Positions 6,368-12,967 of a stretch of DNA of 14,881 bases are shown here, piece by piece (position 1 is the first letter of the stretch; each line of letters opens with the position of its first letter). The notes under the pieces are model-generated. The model did not search any database, was not told the DNA's origin, and was given only the letters and a program-made list of their open reading frames with translations. The position numbers and the translations under genes were made by a program. The DNA is from Halobacteriales archaeon QS_9_67_15 (GTDB lineage: Archaea > Halobacteriota > Halobacteria > Halobacteriales > Haloarculaceae): assembly GCA_003023165.1 (NCBI GenBank), contig PXSD01000088.1, positions 1 to 14,881 of the forward strand, in the 5' to 3' direction.

Positions 6368-7249
6368 CTACCGACCCGTCTCGACCGTGACGATCACGTC
6401 GGTCCCGGCCGGCAGATCGACGCTCTCGCCGACGAGTTTCACACCCGCCCGGTCCCGTCCGAAGGCGAGCGCGATGCCGGTCACCGGGTCGCCGTTCGCC
6501 AGCACCGTCACCTCGCTCCACGTCACGTCTCGACCGTCCACGGCACCGACTCGCTCCCCGAGGACGTGTGCCGCGCTTGGCGTTCCATGGCTCCGGAGCA
6601 GGCCGCCGCAGTCGTAGTGCGGCAGCCCGCCGTCAAGGACGCCGGCCGGGTCGCCTACCTCGTCCGACGCGGCGACCCCGGCGAACCGGTCGCCGGGCGC
6701 CGGATGGGTCGGCGAGTCGAGAACGGCGTAGGTCTCGTCCGCGGCGACGACGGTCCCGGTGCCGTCCCACTCGAGCGCGGCGAGGTCGAGCGCCGGGTCG
6801 AGTTCGAGCGGGAGCGACCCGGCGGCGCGGTAGTGGTTGGCGTTGTGCTTTCGGAAGCCGAGATGGACGTGGTTGGCGACCCACGGCGCGAAGAAACCGG
6901 CCCGGACGAGTCGACCGAGGGAGTCGCCGACCGCGACGCGGTCACCGGCCGAGACCGCCGGGTCGACGTGCAGGAGCCGCGCCACGCGCTCGCCGGTGCC
7001 GACTAGGATCAGGTGGTCCTCCTCGGCGGCGTAGGGTTTCGACGGCGCGGTCACCGTCCGCGTCTCTAGCACGTCGCCGGCGACCGGCGAGGGGGCGTCG
7101 ACCGGGTCGCCGTCTTCCGGGTCCGGACCGGCGGTCTCGCCGGGGTAGAGGTCGACGGCACAGCCGCGGTCGTGGGCGGCGAAGGGGGAGTTGTACAGCG
7201 TGAACCGCGCGTATCGCGACAGTACGTCGGACGACAGCGTGACGGCCAT
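6368..7249 (-). CDS. M23 (LytM)-like metallopeptidase-fold protein, intracellular
   Basis: 293 residues with the layout of M23 metallopeptidase domains: HDRGCAVDLYPG, with His26 and Asp33 in the place of the zinc-binding H..D pair; PVAGDVLETRTV (55-66); LILVGTGERVARLLHVDPAVSAGDRVAVGDSLGRL (80-114), the usual lipoyl-like turn; and NHVHLGF, with His127 and His129 as the HxH motif. The C-terminal ~140 residues are a separate beta-rich region I do not recognise. There is no signal peptide or membrane segment, which is odd for M23 enzymes that cut bacterial peptidoglycan, absent in haloarchaea. It may be a degenerate fold with another role. ATG 7249 is 35 nt after the vapC stop, so the gene probably reads from the same transcript. 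Fold assignment is from motifs only. Confidence 0.55.
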   Translation of the reverse strand: MAVTLSSDVLSRYARFTLYNSPFAAHDRGCAVDLYPGETAGPDPEDGDPVDAPSPVAGDVLETRTVTAPSKPYAAEEDHLILVGTGERVARLLHVDPAVSAGDRVAVGDSLGRLVRAGFFAPWVANHVHLGFRKHNANHYRAAGSLPLELDPALDLAALEWDGTGTVVAADETYAVLDSPTHPAPGDRFAGVAASDEVGDPAGVLDGGLPHYDCGGLLRSHGTPSAAHVLGERVGAVDGRDVTWSEVTVLANGDPVTGIALAFGRDRAGVKLVGESVDLPAGTDVIVTVETGR

Positions 7250-7284
7250 CGACAGCAGTTAGGGGCAGACCCACATAGTCCCCG

Positions 7285-7686
7285 TTACTCCGTCTCGCCG
7301 TCCGAGAGCGGAACGCGGTCGAGACCGACCGTGTCGTAGTCGAGTTCGCTCGACAGGACGCGCTCGTTCCCGGCGGTCACGATACCCGCGTGGAGCGCGT
7401 CGAAGGGGGTCAGCCCGTGCTCGTCGATGAACGCCGCGGCCGCGAGGATCGCGTCTTCGTGTTCGCTCGGCACCACCGGGACGAGTTCGATCAGGTTCGT
7501 CGTCGCACGGGGGATGTCTATCTCGTACTCTGCAGCGTCGCGGTCGTAGAACAGCACGAGCAACTCCGCGTACGAGAGGATCGACGTGTGGAGCCCCTCA
7601 CGTTCGTCGAGCGCGCTCAGCACCGGTTCGCGCAACCGGTCGTCGTCTTTGACGAGTGCGACGAGGAAGTCGGTCTCGACGTACAC
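7285..7686 (-). CDS. vapC: VapC-type PIN-domain ribonuclease toxin
   Basis: 133 residues, the usual size of a single PIN domain. Acidic metal-binding residues are in place: Asp6 (MYVETDFLVAL), Glu41 (SYAELLVL), Asp96 (LTPFDALHAG), and a C-terminal acidic pair in LSSELDYDTVGL. In type II toxin-antitoxin systems VapC cuts RNA, often tRNA, when not held by VapB. The start is GTG 7684-7686, 3 nt after the stop of the VapB frame, as expected for a vapBC operon. The toxin appears intact while its antitoxin lacks a start and its DNA-binding N-terminus, which would be expected to be harmful if real. Confidence 0.85.
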   Translation of the reverse strand: MYVETDFLVALVKDDDRLREPVLSALDEREGLHTSILSYAELLVLFYDRDAAEYEIDIPRATTNLIELVPVVPSEHEDAILAAAAFIDEHGLTPFDALHAGIVTAGNERVLSSELDYDTVGLDRVPLSDGETE

Positions 7687-7689
7687 GAG

Positions 7690-7911
7690 TCACTTCTCGT
7701 CGGGTCCGCGGTTCGTCGCTTCGTCCCGTGCGGTTCGGCTGACGCTCGCGCGCGCTTCGGATCTCAGCGCGTCGATGTCGTCGCCTTCGAAGGCGTCACC
7801 GACTGCGTCTCGAAGCCCAGAGAGCGGGTCGTCGTCGACCGGAAAGAGCGCGACGTGTGTCGGTAACTGAACGATCCGATAGCGGTCGCCGAACCGCTCC
7901 CGGATGTCTGC
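7690..7911 (-). pseudogene. vapB: VapB-type antitoxin fragment lacking its N-terminus
   Basis: The minus-strand frame ending at TGA 7692-7690 reads ADIRERFGDRYRIVQLPTHV, then ALFPVDDDPLSGLRDAVGDAF and a charged C-terminal helix region, 73 residues in all. This matches the AbrB/SpoVT-type swapped-hairpin antitoxins found next to haloarchaeal VapC, apart from the first ~10-15 residues. Further upstream the frame has no ATG or GTG at a sensible distance and runs antisense to the lipoate-ligase-like gene. The normal intergenic region and promoter are absent, so a deletion (or assembly join) at about 7905-7914 has removed the starts of both divergent genes. Confidence 0.65.
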
Positions 7912-8568
7912 GCGTCTACCGCGGTCGGGCCGACACCATCGAGGCGGACCGCACCGTCTCCGACCGCATCGTCGACTGGGTGGCCGACGAGCGCGAGCCC
8001 GCCGTCCGCGTCTGGCGACCGCACCGACAGGTCGCGTTCGGTCGTCGCGACGCACAGGAAGACGGGTACGACCGCGCCCGCGAACTCGCTGAGGCTCACG
8101 ACTTCCCGACCGTCGAGCGCGAGGTGGGCGGCCGCGCCGTCGCCTACACCAGGTCGACGGTGGCGTTCGCTCGCGTGACGCCCGTCGACGACATACGCTC
8201 GGGCCTCGACGACCGCTACGACGCCGCGACCGCGGACCTGCTGGCGGCGCTCGACGGACTGGGCGTCGACGCCCGCGACGGTGAACCGCCCGACTCGTTC
8301 TGCCCCGGCACCCACTCGGTACAGGCCGTCGGCGGCGGTCAGGCGCGGAAACTGGCGGGGCTGGCCCAGCGAGTCCACGGCGACGCGGCGGTCGTCGCGG
8401 GCGTCCTGACCGTCCGGGATCACGACGAGATCGCGGCGGTCCTCGACCCCGTCGAGCGTCGCGCGAGCGGGTGGTGACGGGGACCCGGAGCGAGTCGTTC
8501 GGACGGTCGAGGGCGCGCTGGCCGACGAGCCGGGCGAGGAGTTGAAGATCGAACACGTCGGTCCGTAG
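7908..8568 (+). pseudogene. Lipoate-protein ligase A-like (BPL/LplA/LipB family) gene, 5' truncated and frameshifted
   Basis: From about 7911 the frame reads RVYRGRADTIEADRTVSDR, then VWRPHRQVAFGRRDA, REVGGRAVAYTRSTVAFAR and a region with GGGQARKLAGLAQRV, as in LplA-family acyl transferases that attach lipoate or octanoate to a lysine of target enzymes. The only in-frame start (GTG 7857) adds residues encoded antisense to vapB and is unlikely to be native. The frame ends at TGA 8475-8477 after VLDPVERRASGW. Another frame from 8458 reads VARAGGDGDPERVVRTVEGA and ends ELKIEHVGP at TAG 8566-8568, clearly the proper C-terminus. So some 15 codons are missing at about 8451-8460 and the frame is shifted. 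Which protein it acylated cannot be told from the window. Confidence 0.75.
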
Positions 8569-8612
8569 GCGGCTGGTACTGCCCGAAACGTGCCACCGAC
8601 CTGACCGAAACC

Positions 8613-8623
8613 ATTGAACTTAG
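8613..8623 (+). promoter_or_regulatory. Putative TATA/BRE region for dihydroorotase
   Basis: An AT-richer stretch (ATTGAACTTAG) preceded by CGAAACC lies about 20-30 nt before ATG 8642, a spacing that fits a leaderless haloarchaeal transcript. The match to a TATA consensus is weak, and the call rests on position and composition. Confidence 0.3.
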
Positions 8624-8641
8624 GGCAGCGGACGTTGGAGC

Positions 8642-10066
8642 ATGGGTATGCTATTCCGGAATGCGACGCTCGCGGACGGTCGTCGGCGGGACGTCCGCGT
8701 GTCGGGAGAGACGGTCGCGGCCGTCGGCGATGACGTCGACGCTCGGGAGGGCGAGCGCGTGGTCGACGCCACGGGCAAGCGCCTCCTCCCGGGGATGATC
8801 GACGCGCACGTCCACTTCCGCGAGCCCGGCGACTCCCACAAGGAGACGTGGACGACCGGCTCCCGGAGCGCCGCCGCGGGCGGCGTAACGACCGTCGTCG
8901 ACCAGCCCAACACCTCGCCGCCCACCGTCGACGGCGCCGCCTTCGACCAGAAGGCCACCCTCGCCGCCGAATCGCTCGTCGACTACGGCATCAACGGCGG
9001 GGTCAACGGCGACTGGGACCCCGACTCGCTGTTCGACCGCGACTGCTTCGCGCTCGGCGAGGTCTTCCTCGCGGACTCGACGGGGAACATGGGCATCGAG
9101 GAGCCGCTGTTCGTCAACGCGCTCGCCGAGGCCGATGCCCGCGACGTGACCGTCACCGTCCACGCAGAGGACGCGAGTCTGTTCAATATTAGTGCCCAGG
9201 AGCGCGACGACGCCGACGCGTGGAGCGCCTACCGCACCGCTCGCGCCGAGGTCGCCGCCGTCGAACGGGCCTGTGCCGTCGCGGCCGAGCGCGACACGCA
9301 GATCCACGTCGCCCACACCTCGACGCCGGAGGGCATCGACGCCGCCGAAGAGTCCGGGATGACCTGCGAGGTCACGCCCCACCACATGTATCTCTCCCGC
9401 AGCGACCTCCGCGACCTCGGCACCCACGGGCGCATGAACCCGCCGCTCCGGCGCGAGAAACGCCGTCAGCGCGTCTACGACCGCGTCGTCGACGGGACCG
9501 TCGACGTGGTCGCGACCGACCACGCACCCCACACCGCCGAAGAGAAAGACGCCGACATCTGGGACGCGCCCTCGGGCGTTCCCGGCGTCGAGACCGCACT
9601 GCCGCTCCTCCTCGCCGACGCGCGCACCGGCGACCTGACCTACGAACGGGTCCGGAACCTGACGGCGCTGAACCCCGCCGCGGTGTTCGACCTCCCGGGG
9701 AAGGGCCGCGTCGCGGAGGGAATGGACGCCGACCTCGTCCTCGTGGACCCCAGCAAGACCCACCCGGTCCGCGCGGACCGTCTCCACACCAGCTGCGACT
9801 GGACGCCGTTCGAGGGCCGCGAGGCCGTCTTCCCCGAACTCACGCTCGTCCGCGGCACCGTCGTCTACGAGCGCGACGACGAACGACCCGGCGGCGAGCG
9901 CGAACGGTTCGCCGATCCCGTCGGCGAGAACGTCCGCGTCCGCACTGCGGGAGCGGGCGGCGTAACGACCGTCGTCGACCAGCCCAACACCTCGCCGCCC
10001 ACCGTCGACGGGCACCTTCCTGCACCGCTCCCCTCGGTACGTCGTCGACCGGTAGCCGTTGTATAA
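8642..10066 (+). CDS. pyrC: Dihydroorotase with duplicated-sequence C-terminal extension
   Basis: 474 residues. It reversibly cyclises carbamoyl aspartate to dihydroorotate in de novo pyrimidine synthesis, in the cytosol. Class I amidohydrolase signature: DAHVHFREPG (54-63) with metal-binding His56 and His58; VTVHAEDAS with His174; QIHVAHTSTPEG with His222; TPHHMYLS; RMNPPLRREK; and ATDHAPH with Asp293. ATG 8642 is used; ATG 8648 is two codons on. The natural protein would be expected to end near residues 425-435 (RFADPVGENVRVR). Instead, the frame continues into an exact 59-bp copy of the gene's own 5' region, giving a second GVTTVVDQPNTSPPTVDG (440-457), and then 17 unrelated residues. The catalytic domain looks intact, so the enzyme may still work. 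The stop TAA 10064-10066 lies within the next gene's TATA box. Confidence 0.9.
   Translation: MGMLFRNATLADGRRRDVRVSGETVAAVGDDVDAREGERVVDATGKRLLPGMIDAHVHFREPGDSHKETWTTGSRSAAAGGVTTVVDQPNTSPPTVDGAAFDQKATLAAESLVDYGINGGVNGDWDPDSLFDRDCFALGEVFLADSTGNMGIEEPLFVNALAEADARDVTVTVHAEDASLFNISAQERDDADAWSAYRTARAEVAAVERACAVAAERDTQIHVAHTSTPEGIDAAEESGMTCEVTPHHMYLSRSDLRDLGTHGRMNPPLRREKRRQRVYDRVVDGTVDVVATDHAPHTAEEKDADIWDAPSGVPGVETALPLLLADARTGDLTYERVRNLTALNPAAVFDLPGKGRVAEGMDADLVLVDPSKTHPVRADRLHTSCDWTPFEGREAVFPELTLVRGTVVYERDDERPGGERERFADPVGENVRVRTAGAGGVTTVVDQPNTSPPTVDGHLPAPLPSVRRRPVAVV
8876..8934 (+). repeat. 59-bp direct repeat, copy 1 (inside pyrC)
   Basis: Base-for-base identical with 9953-10011. It encodes dihydroorotase residues 79-98, including the conserved VTTVVDQPNTSPP segment, so this is the original copy. 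Identity stops sharply at both ends (8875 C against 9952 A; 8935 C against 10012 G). Confidence 0.97.
9953..10011 (+). repeat. 59-bp direct repeat, copy 2 (3' end of pyrC)
   Basis: Exact second copy, 1,077 bp downstream of the first, in the same orientation and the same reading frame. It sits where the dihydroorotase C-terminus would be expected to end and adds a non-family tail. It has no family role at this position, so this is the derived copy. Confidence 0.97.
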
Positions 10067-10067
10067 C
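10061..10067 (+). promoter_or_regulatory. TATA box of the peptide ABC ATPase gene
   Basis: GTATAAC lies about 30-36 nt before ATG 10097. The same heptamer occurs at a similar distance from the solute-binding protein start (12939-12945), suggesting two similar promoters for the two parts of the importer. Here it overlaps the stop codon of the extended pyrC frame. Confidence 0.5.
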
Positions 10068-10096
10068 TTTCAGACTGATCGACCAAGGCCGCTCGA

Positions 10097-12832
10097 ATGA
10101 GCGACCTCCTCGCGATAGACGGGTTGCGGACGCACTTCGACACCGACCGCGGAGTGGTCAAGGCGGTCGACGGGATCGACCTGACCGTCGAGAGCGGCGA
10201 GACGGTCGGACTCGTCGGCGAGTCGGGGTCGGGCAAGTCCGTGACCGCGCTCTCGACGATGGACCTGATCGAGGAACCCGGCCGTATCGCGGGCGGAACC
10301 GTGCGGTTCGGTGCTGTCGAAACCGTCCGCCGCCTCGTTCGTCGCTACCCGAGCGGCGTCGCGGTCGAGTCCGACGTGAACGGTGCCCGGTCCACCGGCA
10401 GCCGGTCCGGCGGCGCGTTCCTCCATCTGACGGACGCGACGGTGGACCGCGGTGTGCTCCCCCAGAGCGTCGACGCGGACCGCTCGCTCGCCGATACCGT
10501 GCTCGCCCGCCATCTCGTCCGCGAGACGCCGGAGCGAGCGCTCTCGGAGTCGGGCGAGAGCTGGGTCTCGGTCGAGGACGGCTACGTCGACCTGACGGCG
10601 GCACCGGAGTCGGCGATGCGGGAGGTCCGCGGCGGGGACATGGGGATGATCTTCCAGGACCCGATGACATCGCTCAACCCCGCGATCACCGTCGGCGAAC
10701 AGATCGCGGAGAGCCTGCGACTCCACCGCTACGGCCACACGCGGCGCGACTCGTGGGTCAACGGCGTCCGCGAGGTCCTCCCGCGTATCGGCGGCGTGGA
10801 CGAACAGGTCCTCGCCGACACCGTCGACATGCTCGACCAGGTCGGCATCCCCGAACCGGCCTCGCGGGTCGACGACTACCCGCACGAGTTCTCCGGCGGG
10901 ATGCGCCAGCGCGTCCTCGTCGCCATCGCGCTGGCCTGCCGACCCAGGATGCTCATCGCCGACGAACCGACGACGGCGCTCGACGTGACCATTCAGGCGC
11001 AGATACTCGACCTGATCGACGACCTGCAGAGCGACCTCGGGATGGCCGTGCTGTTCATCACGCACGACCTGGGCGTCGTCGCGGAGGTCTGTGACCGCGT
11101 GGCCGTCATGTACGCCGGCGAGATCGTCGAGGAAGGGCCGGTCGACGAGATATTCCAGAACCCCTCGCACCCGTACACCTACGCGCTCCTGGAGTCGATC
11201 CCCCGCGAGGACACCGACCGGCTCACCCCGATCGAGGGCTCGGTCCCCAGCCTCGTCGACATGCCCGACGGGTGCCACTTCGCGCCCCGGTGTCCGTGGG
11301 CCCAGCCCGAGTGTCGCCACGGGGAGATCCCGTATCTCCAGCACGGACCCGACCGGGTCGACCACCGCTCGAAGTGCGTTCTCGAGTCGTTCGACACGAG
11401 CGAGTACGGCGCGGAAACCGCGGGCGTCTCGGCCACGGCGTCGACGCGGACCGACCGCCGACTGCTCTCGGTCGAGGCCCTCACGAAACACTTCTCGCAG
11501 GCCGAGGACCTGCTCGACGAGTATCTGGGCCGCGAACACGCGGCCATCCGCGCCGTCGACGGCGTCTCCTTCGACGTGTACGAGGGCGAGACGCTCGGAC
11601 TGGTCGGCGAGTCCGGCTGTGGCAAGTCGACGACCGGCCGGACGCTGCTGCGCCTGCTCGAACCGACCGACGGCCGGGTGGTCTTCGCGGGCGACGACCT
11701 CGCCGACCTCGACAAGTCCGGCTTACGGCGCAAGCGCCGCGACATGCAGATGATCTTCCAGGACCCGCTGTCGAGCCTCGACCCGCGGATGACCGTCGGC
11801 AAGACCATCGCCGAACCCCTGAAGATCCACGACCTCCCCGAGTCCGAGCCCGACGGTTCGCGCCGCGAACAACGGCGGGATCGCGTGTTAGAGCTCATGG
11901 ACGCAGTCGGTCTCGACCCCGACCAGTTCGACCGCTACCCCCACGAACTCTCCGGGGGTCAGCGCCAGCGGGTCGGCATCGCCCGCGCGCTCGCCGTCGA
12001 CCCGGAGTTCATCGTCTGCGATGAACCGGTCAGCGCGCTCGACGTGTCGGTCCAGGCACAGATTATCAATCTGCTGGAGGACCTCCAGGAGGAGTTCGGA
12101 CTCACGTACCTGTTCATCGCCCACGACCTGAGCGTCGTCCGGCACATCTGCGACCGGGTCGCCGTGATGTATCTCGGCGAGATCGTCGAGGTCGCCGAGA
12201 CCGACGAACTGTTCGCGGACCCGAAACACCCCTATACGCGCTCGCTCCTGTCGGCTATCCCCGAGCCGGACCCGTCGGTCGCTGCCGACCGCATCCTCCT
12301 GAAAGGCGACGTGCCCGACCCCGCGGACCCGCCGTCGGGCTGTCGGTTCCGGACGCGGTGTCCGGAGATAATCCCGCCGGACGATATCGACATCGACCGG
12401 GAGACCTACCGCGAGGTGATGGACTACCGTCAGCGGGTCGCAGAGCGGTCGATCACCGTCGACGCGATGTGGGCGGCCGCCGCGGAGGGAACTCGCGCCA
12501 CGGCAGACGGCGGCACGACCGGCACCGGTACCGGGTCGGCCGGTTCGCCCGGGGGAGACGGCGCGGCGGCCGGCGACCGGCCCGCCTCGCTGTCGGCGTT
12601 CATCGAGACGATGTTCGCGGAGACGTTCGAGACGGAACTCCGGGCCCGGAATCGAGCCGTCGTCGCGGAGTCGTTCGAACACCTCGCCGCCGAGGAGTGG
12701 GACGCCGCCGAGCGCGTCCTCCGCGACCGCTTCGAGAGCGTCTGTGAGCGCCGTCACCCCGTGCTCCAGGACGACAGCCACCCCGCTGCGTGTCACTGGT
12801 ACGACCAGCCCGGCGACGGAGACGACCTGTAA
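10097..12832 (+). CDS. Fused OppD-OppF-type ATPase of an oligopeptide/dipeptide ABC importer
   Basis: 911 residues holding two complete ATP-binding cassettes that drive peptide-type import from the cytosolic face. N half: Walker A GESGSGKS (41-48), Q-loop in MIFQDPMTSLNP (Gln187), signature FSGGMRQR (from 265), Walker B MLIADEPTTALD, and a C-terminal cysteine set (Cys393, 399, 406, 427) of the Opp/Dpp C-terminal domain. C half: Walker A GESGCGKS (504-511), Q-loop MIFQDPLSSLDP, signature LSGGQRQR (from 618), Walker B FIVCDEPVSALD, but only two of these cysteines (749, 755). The distance from Walker A to Q-loop in the N half is about 138 residues, some 85 more than usual, so a domain-sized insert lies at about 77-165. 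A Gly-rich linker and an acidic helical tail (about 795-911) follow. Its own promoter is at 10061; binding protein and permease genes follow. Confidence 0.92.
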   Translation: MSDLLAIDGLRTHFDTDRGVVKAVDGIDLTVESGETVGLVGESGSGKSVTALSTMDLIEEPGRIAGGTVRFGAVETVRRLVRRYPSGVAVESDVNGARSTGSRSGGAFLHLTDATVDRGVLPQSVDADRSLADTVLARHLVRETPERALSESGESWVSVEDGYVDLTAAPESAMREVRGGDMGMIFQDPMTSLNPAITVGEQIAESLRLHRYGHTRRDSWVNGVREVLPRIGGVDEQVLADTVDMLDQVGIPEPASRVDDYPHEFSGGMRQRVLVAIALACRPRMLIADEPTTALDVTIQAQILDLIDDLQSDLGMAVLFITHDLGVVAEVCDRVAVMYAGEIVEEGPVDEIFQNPSHPYTYALLESIPREDTDRLTPIEGSVPSLVDMPDGCHFAPRCPWAQPECRHGEIPYLQHGPDRVDHRSKCVLESFDTSEYGAETAGVSATASTRTDRRLLSVEALTKHFSQAEDLLDEYLGREHAAIRAVDGVSFDVYEGETLGLVGESGCGKSTTGRTLLRLLEPTDGRVVFAGDDLADLDKSGLRRKRRDMQMIFQDPLSSLDPRMTVGKTIAEPLKIHDLPESEPDGSRREQRRDRVLELMDAVGLDPDQFDRYPHELSGGQRQRVGIARALAVDPEFIVCDEPVSALDVSVQAQIINLLEDLQEEFGLTYLFIAHDLSVVRHICDRVAVMYLGEIVEVAETDELFADPKHPYTRSLLSAIPEPDPSVAADRILLKGDVPDPADPPSGCRFRTRCPEIIPPDDIDIDRETYREVMDYRQRVAERSITVDAMWAAAAEGTRATADGGTTGTGTGSAGSPGGDGAAAGDRPASLSAFIETMFAETFETELRARNRAVVAESFEHLAAEEWDAAERVLRDRFESVCERRHPVLQDDSHPAACHWYDQPGDGDDL

Positions 12833-12888
12833 CACCGACACGGGCGCGACTTTCCTTGCGGCCCTCGCAGTTCTGCCCGGTAAACCGC

Positions 12889-12906
12889 CGTTACCATCGG
12901 GTAACG
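12889..12906 (+). promoter_or_regulatory. Perfect inverted repeat upstream of the solute-binding protein gene
   Basis: CGTTACC (12889-12895) and GGTAACG (12900-12906) form a 7-bp perfect inverted repeat with a 4-nt spacer. A third related half-site, GGTAAAC, lies at 12879-12885. The palindrome ends about 33 nt before the TATA-like GTATAAC at 12939, a position suited to an activator or repressor operator. No T-run follows, so a terminator for the ATPase gene is less likely. Confidence 0.45.
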
Positions 12907-12938
12907 CTCGTGTACCTGAGTGTGAAGTATCGAGGGAC

Positions 12939-12945
12939 GTATAAC
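12939..12945 (+). promoter_or_regulatory. TATA box of the solute-binding protein gene
   Basis: GTATAAC is centred about 26 nt before ATG 12968, matching a leaderless or near-leaderless haloarchaeal transcript. Together with the upstream palindrome, it suggests that the binding protein and permease genes have their own regulated promoter, separate from the ATPase gene. Confidence 0.55.
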
Positions 12946-12967
12946 CCGTCTGGGAGCAGTCGTGACC

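Noticed and set aside
8651..10015. Minus-strand open frame of 454 codons opposite pyrC
   Set aside because: Antisense shadow of dihydroorotase; no family match.
9220..11094. Long plus-strand open frame (624 codons) overlapping pyrC and the ATPase gene
   Set aside because: Arg-rich off-frame product crossing two real genes with clear motifs in another frame.
10070..11539. Minus-strand open frame of 489 codons
   Set aside because: Shadow of the N-terminal ATPase cassette; no start signal or motif.
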